NCBI GenBank assembly: GCA_965365465.1
Contig: CBDUBU010000040.1
Coordinates: 1-19,392 of the forward strand
Length of the DNA stretch: 19,392 bases
Direction: 5' to 3'
Source: CBDUBU01 sp965365465
GTDB lineage: Bacteria > Bacteroidota > Rhodothermia > Rhodothermales > DASSAV01
This document shows positions 14,368-19,392 of the stretch, piece by piece (position 1 is the stretch's first letter; each line of letters begins with the position of its first letter). A model generated the notes under the pieces. The model ran no database searches. It worked only from the letters and a program-made list of their open reading frames with translations, and was not told where the DNA came from. A program made the translations under genes and the position numbers.

Positions 14368-15921
14368 ATGGATCGTAAAAAGCGTCATATTCTGATCATC
14401 CTGGATGGGTACGGCATCGCGGCAGACCCGTCGGTGAGCGCCATCGACCACGCAGAGAAGCCATTTCTGGATTCTCTTTTTGCGAAGTACCCGCACGCTA
14501 AACTGGAAGCATCGGGCCGGGCCGTCGGGCTGCCGGTGGGGCAGATGGGCAATTCAGAGGTCGGCCACATGAACCTGGGCGCCGGGCGGGTGGTCTACCA
14601 GGATATCACGCGGATCGATAAGGCTATCGAGGACGGCGACTTTTTCGAGAACAGGGTCTTGATTGGGGCAGCCCAACATGCACGGGTGCGCGGAAACAAG
14701 CTTCATCTCCTGGGCCTGTTTTCCGATGGGGGGGTTCATTCGTCCGACACTCATCTGTACGCCCTGCTGGAACTTGCGAAGCGCAACGGCTTGCAGCCGA
14801 ACCAGGTCTGCGTACATGCCTTTACAGACGGACGCGACACGGATCCGCATGGCGGAGCGCGGTACGTGCAAGAGTTCCAGGCAAAGGCTGCGGAGATAGG
14901 GGTCGGGCGCATCGTGTCGATTATAGGACGTTATTTTGCAATGGATCGGGACCGGCGCTGGGAGCGGACCCGTCTCGCTTACGACCTGCTGGTCAACGGA
15001 GATGGCGACGTGTACTACGATCCGGCGACGGCGCTCGAAGCCAGCTATGCGGCAGGTGTCACCGACGAATTCGTCAAGCCATGTCTCATTCGGTACGAGA
15101 TGGAGGATGGTTTCGGGGAGCACGGAACCCGCGTTGAAGATGGGGATGCCGTCGTCTTTTTCAATTTCCGCGCCGACCGCGCCCGCCAGCTTACCCGTGC
15201 GTTCATGGAGCCGGATTTTGATGGCTTCCGCCGGGAAAAGCAACTCGATCTACATTTCGTCACGTTTACGCCTTACCACGAAGCGTTTGATTTCCCTATC
15301 GCGTTTGACAAGCTCAACCTGACAAACACGCTTGGCGAGACCATCTCAGCGCTCGGCGGAACCCAGTTGCGGGCGGCGGAAACAGAAAAGTATCCTCACG
15401 TTACGTTCTTTTTCAGCGGAGGGCGTGAAGAGCCGTATGAAGGTGAGGACCGCATTCTGGTGCCTTCTCCAAAGGTAGCCACGTATGATTTGCAGCCTGA
15501 GATGAGTGCTCCCGAACTGGCTGAGCGTGTCGCTGCCGCGCTGGCAGAGGAGAAGTACAACCTCGTCATCCTGAACTTCGCTAACCCGGACATGGTCGGG
15601 CATACCGGCGTGTTCGAGGCTGCCGTCAAGGCCATCGAAACAGTTGATGCCTGCACGAGAATGGTGGTCGAGTCAGCGCTGGCCCATGGTTACTCGGTGG
15701 AGATTATTGCCGATCACGGCAACTCCGACAAGATGCGGAATCCGGACGGCAGCCCGAATACTGCACACACCACCGTTCCCGTACCGCACCTGATTATCAG
15801 GAACGGTTTCACCGGCGCCATCAAGGACGGTAAACTGGGCGACATCGCACCGACCATCCTTTCTATTCTGGGAGAGGAGATTCCGAAGGAGATGGCAGGA
15901 GAGATTTTGATCAATACCTGA
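14368..15921 (+). CDS. gpmI: 2,3-bisphosphoglycerate-independent phosphoglycerate mutase
   Basis: 517 aa, the normal length. It interconverts 3- and 2-phosphoglycerate in glycolysis and gluconeogenesis using two manganese ions. The alkaline-phosphatase-like phosphatase domain has Asp13 (ILDGYG) and the phospho-accepting Ser63 in GQMGNSEVGHMNLGAGR. The inserted transferase domain includes LLGLFSDGGVHSS, AFTDGRDTDP, GRYFAMDRDRRWER and FFNFRADRARQL. The metal-site segments return near the end: ANPDMVGHTG and IIADHGNSDKM, then TAHTTVPVP. The ATG at 14368 has no Shine-Dalgarno. A 129-bp gap separates it from nth, and it is convergent with sppA. Confidence 0.97.
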   Translation: MDRKKRHILIILDGYGIAADPSVSAIDHAEKPFLDSLFAKYPHAKLEASGRAVGLPVGQMGNSEVGHMNLGAGRVVYQDITRIDKAIEDGDFFENRVLIGAAQHARVRGNKLHLLGLFSDGGVHSSDTHLYALLELAKRNGLQPNQVCVHAFTDGRDTDPHGGARYVQEFQAKAAEIGVGRIVSIIGRYFAMDRDRRWERTRLAYDLLVNGDGDVYYDPATALEASYAAGVTDEFVKPCLIRYEMEDGFGEHGTRVEDGDAVVFFNFRADRARQLTRAFMEPDFDGFRREKQLDLHFVTFTPYHEAFDFPIAFDKLNLTNTLGETISALGGTQLRAAETEKYPHVTFFFSGGREEPYEGEDRILVPSPKVATYDLQPEMSAPELAERVAAALAEEKYNLVILNFANPDMVGHTGVFEAAVKAIETVDACTRMVVESALAHGYSVEIIADHGNSDKMRNPDGSPNTAHTTVPVPHLIIRNGFTGAIKDGKLGDIAPTILSILGEEIPKEMAGEILINT

Positions 15922-15943
15922 ATAAAACCCCGCCGCAGGGCTG

Positions 15944-15975
15944 AAAAAAACGTGTGTCCTGCGCTAGCGCAGGAC
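15944..15975 (-). terminator. Intrinsic terminator of sppA (20-bp palindrome plus T-run)
   Basis: Positions 15956-15975 (GTCCT-GCGCTAGCGC-AGGAC) form a perfect palindrome, giving an 8-bp stem around a CTAG loop, and it overlaps the first base of the sppA stop codon. On the minus strand it is followed by ACACG and then seven T (15950-15944). A second weaker hairpin (15928-15940, 5-bp stem with one G-U pair) followed by TTTTAT lies just beyond. Together they make a good minus-strand terminator. The plus-strand gene gpmI has no equivalent T-run. Confidence 0.65.
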
Positions 15976-17783
15976 TAACGAATCTCCAGGCGCAGCGGCA
16001 TCCAGGCTTGAACCGTGCGTTGCATGTCGAGGGCACGGCGCAAGGCGCCGGCCTGTTCCAGCATCCGGCGTTCTGTGGGAGAAGTCCGGATGCGAATGAT
16101 GGCATTCGCCGCCCGTGTGTTCAGGTTCTCGGTAATACGCTCGACCATCGTTTTTGGGCGTGGCAGAATGCGCGTGCCGTAAGCGCCTTCCTCCAATCCT
16201 GCCTTTTCGGCTGCGATCTCGATAGCCCGTTCCAGGCCGCCGAGTTCATGCACGAGGCCGATCTCTTTTGCCTGAAGGCCGGACCATATGCGCCCCTGGC
16301 CTACGGAGTCCGCCTGAATTACGTCGAGGCCGACGCCTTCCGCAACCCGTTCCAGAAAGGCCCTGTACGTTTCCTGCGTCGAACGTTCCAGGAGGGCCTG
16401 TTCCTGAGGAGACAGGGGGCGCACGCCGGAGAACATATCTGCATAGGGACTGGTGCGCACTGCGTCAAACGTGACCCCTAACTTGTTCTCGAAGAGGCCG
16501 CCGGCATCGAACATCAGCGCGAAAACCCCGATGGAGCCGGTGATAGTGAGCGGATCTGCCACGATGGTATCGGCGGCCGTAGCCATCCAGTAGCCTCCCG
16601 ATGCCGCTACATCGCCCATCGAAACAATGACCGGCTTTGCTGCGGCAGCAAGGGACATGGCTCGCCACATGGCATCCGCCGCCGGAGCCGAGCCGCCCGG
16701 ACTGTTGATGCGAACGACGATGGCTTTCACCTTGTCACTTTCCTGTGCGTCGCGCATTGCTTCGGCAAACGTTTCAGCTCCAAGAGCCTCGCCCCCGAAA
16801 AGCGGGTTCGGATCCAGCCCGCTGTCGCCGCTGGTGATGGCTCCTACGGCATAGACCACGGCAATGTCATCGTCGCCCCCGATGTCCAGACCTGCCTCAG
16901 AGGCAGGGACGCGCTTGTAAGCGCTGATGTTAACCTGCTCCAGATCTTCCTCGACATCCTTGCCCAGACGCCGCTTGAAGAGGTCTGCTATCTCATCCTT
17001 GTACAACAGCCGGTCGAGTAACCCGGCTTTCAGGCCGTCTTCCGCCGAAAAGATCGCTGACGCTTCGGCAATTTCATGCAGTTTTTCGACGGGCATCTTG
17101 CGGCTCTCGGACACGGCGTTCAGAAACACGTCATTCCATGAATCGAGCAGCATCGTCAATTGCTCCCTGTTCTCGGGCGAAAGATCTTCCCGCAAGAATG
17201 GCTCTACGGCGCCCTTGAATTTACCTGCACGAACGATTTGTGGATCTATATCGAGCTTATCGAGCAGTTTTTTGTAGAACTCGGCGTTGAGATAAAAGCC
17301 GTTGAACTCGAACAGGGCCTGTGGAGCAGCAAAAACGCTGTCGGCGGCGCTGGCCAGGAAGTAGCCGGTCTCGTCCATGTAATAGTCATCACTGGAAGCA
17401 ATCAGGGGTTTGCCACTTTCCTTGAATTCGAGCAGTGCAGCGCGAATCTCTTCGAGCGTTGCCCAGGAAGCGCCGAGGCCGCGCATCTGGAGCCAGACCC
17501 CCTCGATCCGCTCGTCAGCGGCAGCCTTCCGAAGCGCCATTTTGACATCGCGCAGGTCGAAGCGCGGCCCGTCGGAGAAGACCTGTGCGAACGGATCGTC
17601 CGAGACGAGTTCAGGCACATCTCCGGAAAAAGGAATCACCAGCACCGAGCCGGAACGGACGGAGGGCGCTTGCTCGGAGGTGGCGGCCAGCGCCAGGACA
17701 AACAGAAAAACGAAGAAAAAGACGATTCCGAACGCCAGCAGGGTCCCGAGCGTGCTGGAAATCAGGTTGGAGAAAAAACGCAT
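15975..17783 (-). CDS. sppA: Signal peptide peptidase SppA, long form (67K type)
   Basis: 602 aa from ATG 17783, which puts the single membrane anchor at residues ~9-33 directly after MRFFSNLIS. The in-frame upstream extension is not protein-like. SppA degrades cleaved signal peptides and membrane-bound fragments at the periplasmic face of the inner membrane. It has the tandem ClpP-like domains of the long form. The N-terminal domain carries the catalytic Lys in GKFKGAVEPF (~187-196). The C-terminal domain carries the nucleophile Ser395 in GDVAASGGYW, preceded by VVRINSPGGSAPAADAMWRA and followed by TITGSIGVF. Catalysis by Ser and Lys from different domains is known for E. coli SppA. The length is close to the family norm. 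A palindromic terminator follows. Confidence 0.95.
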   Translation of the reverse strand: MRFFSNLISSTLGTLLAFGIVFFFVFLFVLALAATSEQAPSVRSGSVLVIPFSGDVPELVSDDPFAQVFSDGPRFDLRDVKMALRKAAADERIEGVWLQMRGLGASWATLEEIRAALLEFKESGKPLIASSDDYYMDETGYFLASAADSVFAAPQALFEFNGFYLNAEFYKKLLDKLDIDPQIVRAGKFKGAVEPFLREDLSPENREQLTMLLDSWNDVFLNAVSESRKMPVEKLHEIAEASAIFSAEDGLKAGLLDRLLYKDEIADLFKRRLGKDVEEDLEQVNISAYKRVPASEAGLDIGGDDDIAVVYAVGAITSGDSGLDPNPLFGGEALGAETFAEAMRDAQESDKVKAIVVRINSPGGSAPAADAMWRAMSLAAAAKPVIVSMGDVAASGGYWMATAADTIVADPLTITGSIGVFALMFDAGGLFENKLGVTFDAVRTSPYADMFSGVRPLSPQEQALLERSTQETYRAFLERVAEGVGLDVIQADSVGQGRIWSGLQAKEIGLVHELGGLERAIEIAAEKAGLEEGAYGTRILPRPKTMVERITENLNTRAANAIIRIRTSPTERRMLEQAGALRRALDMQRTVQAWMPLRLEIR

Positions 17784-18120
17784 AATCTCTGTGGTGAAAA
17801 GATGAAACCACCGGCGCAGCAACAAATGTGCAAGATACGATATAATACATTGGTACGTGCGAATAGACCCACGGTTACAAACCGGGCCGGGTCGCACGTG
17901 CTGTTCCGGAAGGCAGCGCCGGGCGCACGCGCGATGTCTCAAAACCTGGACGACCTGCGTGCGATGGAAAGGGCATTTCAGGGGCGCTCGACAAAAAGTC
18001 CCTGCAAAGGAAAGCGGTATGAGGGGACAGCGATTCTGGCACGATTGTTACTTGGGAGTAAAGAGAGAGGGCCGGGAGAAGTGTGGAACCACGAACCATT
18101 TGCCCATCGACCCGCATCCT
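17784..18120. other. 337-bp divergent intergenic region (sppA / exported protein)
   Basis: It contains the upstream regions of two divergent genes. A perfect TATAAT hexamer sits at 17841-17846 on the plus strand, but no good -35 could be matched 16-18 nt upstream. Both the frame leading into the downstream gene and a second frame (ATG at 17934, beginning MSQNLDDLRAMERAF) are open here; neither has support as a separate gene. No RNA gene, repeat or terminator was recognised. Confidence 0.5.
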
Positions 18121-19188
18121 ATGAAAGCCACGGCACGCACGATTCTGAGAGCCTCCCTTTTCCTCCTGATGCTGCTTTCGGTCGCCGCAACGACGCACGA
18201 TGTTGTTGCGCAAACAAGGGGCGCAAGAGGCCGGACTTCCTCTTCGGATTCCGGGCGAGCGGCAGAGCCTTCGTCAAAGAAGGACGACGTGAAATCACGT
18301 TCCGCTCGCACCGATCCGCCGAAGGCTTCTGCCGCTGCCCGTTCTTCGCGCTCGTCCTCTTCGGATCAAACCCGCTCCCGCACATCTGGGTCAACGTCTT
18401 CGCGGAGCCGGGATGTTAGCCGCGATCAACCCGCGCGGACAGACCGAACCGAAGGAACCGTTACGGGGAGAACGCCCGCCGGCCGGGTGGAAAGCCGCGC
18501 TGGAATGAACAGTCCCAACCGCCGCCCGGAGACGGAGGGGCGCTCGGCTCGCAGCAGTTCGCGGAACACCGTGCAGGAACGGTCTCCGCGCAACGACGAC
18601 CGGCGGCAGGTGCAGGCGGATCGCTCGCGTGTGGATAGTCGCTCGCGCAACGGATACGACCGCCAGAGAAATGATCGGGATGCCCGCTACCGCGCTCCGG
18701 TCTACCGTCATGGCCCCGTGGTGCGCCCTCGCGTGCGTATTCATTTTGACTGGCCCTGGGAGCATCGGTATCGCCTGGGGTGGGCGCCACGGTATCGCTA
18801 CCGGCAGGTTTTGTTTGTGAATGTGGGATGGGGTCGCCGCCACCGCGATGCCAGACTGGACGTACGCACCGAGTACTACCACCGTGTGCGCCGGGCTGAT
18901 GCGCGTAAGGCGGAGATCGAGATCTTTGTGGATCGCATCGAGATTTACGAAGGCGGCCGTTTTCTGGGAGAAGTGCGCCACATCCCCTCTGATCTGAGCC
19001 GGATACGCGCAACCGTGTACCGGAACGGGCGCACGGAGTTTGACCGTTCGGTATTCCTGGTGGGCGATCCGTATGTTGGTTTTGAAATGATTTCGACCCG
19101 GTATTACGACGGCTACGTCCTCAATGCTTATCGGTCTTCGCATGGCTTTCGCGTCGGGCGCGTGGATTTGGTTTTGCCAGACGGATGA
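18121..19188 (+). CDS. Exported, highly basic protein with Arg/Ser/Asp-rich disordered region and unknown C-terminal domain
   Basis: 355 aa from ATG 18121. A signal peptide is visible: MKATARTIL, hydrophobic core to ~23, cleavage near VVAQ (~28-31). Residues ~32-190 are low-complexity and dominated by Arg, Ser, Asp, Thr and Pro, with no hydrophobic core, so probably disordered. Residues ~191-245 are Arg/Tyr/Trp/His-rich (HFDWPWEHRYRLGWAPRYRY). Residues ~246-350 look like a compact beta-rich domain: KAEIEIFVDRIEIYEGGRFL, IRATVYRNGRTEFDRSVFLV, GFEMISTRYYDGYVL. I do not recognise the family. Its periplasmic or surface location and strong positive charge would suit binding to polyanions such as LPS, polysaccharide or DNA; that is inference. 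In-frame codons extend upstream to 17857, but the signal peptide fixes the start. The last residues may be affected by a possible sequence junction near 19185. Confidence 0.75.
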   Translation: MKATARTILRASLFLLMLLSVAATTHDVVAQTRGARGRTSSSDSGRAAEPSSKKDDVKSRSARTDPPKASAAARSSRSSSSDQTRSRTSGSTSSRSRDVSRDQPARTDRTEGTVTGRTPAGRVESRAGMNSPNRRPETEGRSARSSSRNTVQERSPRNDDRRQVQADRSRVDSRSRNGYDRQRNDRDARYRAPVYRHGPVVRPRVRIHFDWPWEHRYRLGWAPRYRYRQVLFVNVGWGRRHRDARLDVRTEYYHRVRRADARKAEIEIFVDRIEIYEGGRFLGEVRHIPSDLSRIRATVYRNGRTEFDRSVFLVGDPYVGFEMISTRYYDGYVLNAYRSSHGFRVGRVDLVLPDG

Positions 19189-19392
19189 TTTATCGAGAGA
19201 TTTTCGAGTCGTGACGTTCGATCCGCGCGGCATCGGCAAATCAAAAGCGCTCGACGCGGATTTGCAGAATCTTTCGATGGAAACTTTCGTCGCAGATGTC
19301 GCGCGGATTTTAAATGAGCTGAAAATCGAAAAGGCGCACGTTCTCGGCGCGAGCTTCGGCGGATTCGTCGCGCAGATGTTCGCCTTAAAATT
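19184..19392 (+). CDS. Alpha/beta-hydrolase fragment, missing N-terminus, running off the window
   Basis: In the second plus frame the sequence translates from DDLSRDFRVVTFDPRGIGKS through ILNELKIEKAHVLGASFGGF. This is the strand, 'DPRG-G-S' loop and nucleophile-elbow GASFGG (Ser codon 19352-19354) of an alpha/beta hydrolase. Such proteins normally carry about 30-50 residues before this point, including an HG-x-PG oxyanion segment, and these are absent. The preceding in-frame codons are merely the other frame of the previous gene's tail. An ATG at 19142 and a GTG at 19211 are in frame, but neither gives a normal N-terminus. Codon choice is visibly different from its neighbours (more AAA, GAA, TTA and TCG). 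It is either a gene fragment left by recombination or a false join at a contig end. Substrate unknown. Confidence 0.6.

Noticed and set aside
14554..15243. Long minus-strand open frame opposite gpmI
   Set aside because: It is antisense to a certain gpmI gene and has no recognisable motif.
17841..17846. TATAAT hexamer as a promoter for the exported protein
   Set aside because: No acceptable -35 element lies 16-18 nt upstream, and the host may use a Bacteroidota-type sigma consensus. A lone hexamer is weak evidence.
17934..18419. Plus-strand frame beginning MSQNLDDLRAMERAF upstream of and overlapping the exported basic protein
   Set aside because: The first ~30 residues look natural, but the frame then runs through the signal-peptide gene as a Cys/Arg/Phe-rich shadow. 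It has no stop before the overlap and no recognisable domain, so it cannot be supported as a gene.

Overview
The window reads as a bacterial chromosome fragment, or more likely a metagenomic contig, of moderately high GC. The suggested host is a Rhodothermota/Bacteroidota-type Gram-negative. This is an inference from three things: start codons that lack Shine-Dalgarno sequences (pilQ, the sugar isomerase gene and gpmI are preceded by 'acc'/'aacca'-like context), a DUF4105 (Lnb-N-like) protein with a C-terminal multi-TM block as seen in Bacteroidota, and lipoprotein and outer-membrane secretin genes. No 16S or other phylogenetic marker is present, so the placement is moderate at best.

Layout. 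1-3236 (+): the end of a type IV pilus/type II secretion-like gene set. It is unusually condensed: a left-truncated PilM-PilN-like fusion, a PilO-PilP-like fusion and a short secretin. A strong hairpin (3272-3315) closes the unit. 3397-4149 (-): an unrecognised four-TM membrane protein. It is divergent from 4338-5741 (+), an exported M28-peptidase-fold protein that appears to have lost its zinc ligands and catalytic Glu. 5816-9075 (+): a TIM-barrel sugar-phosphate isomerase-like protein, then a tight run of a PlsC-type acyltransferase, a YeeZ-like atypical SDR and nicotinamidase PncA. 9159-10421 (+): a lipoprotein of the PQQ-dependent soluble aldose/sorbosone dehydrogenase family. It converges on a minus-strand run (13215 to 10446) of a small membrane protein, a DUF4105 membrane protein and GalT. 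13396-15921 (+): endonuclease III with an extra Cys/His tail, and cofactor-independent phosphoglycerate mutase. 15975-17783 (-): the long-form signal peptide peptidase SppA. 18121-19188 (+): an exported, extremely Arg/Ser/Asp-rich protein of unknown function.

Most genes are housekeeping (glycolysis, galactose metabolism, NAD salvage, phospholipid synthesis, base excision repair) combined with envelope functions (secretin, SppA, DUF4105, lipoproteins). The last ~200 bases hold an alpha/beta-hydrolase fragment that begins without an N-terminus directly at the previous stop codon and is richer in A+T. It may be an assembly junction or a recombination scar. No tRNA, rRNA, CRISPR array, insertion sequence or phage gene was seen.

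The best candidates for something undescribed are the two-polypeptide PilMN/PilOP alignment complex with a minimal secretin, the M28 pseudo-peptidase, the metal-ligand tail on Nth, and the 21-bp tandem repeat upstream of the DUF4105 gene.
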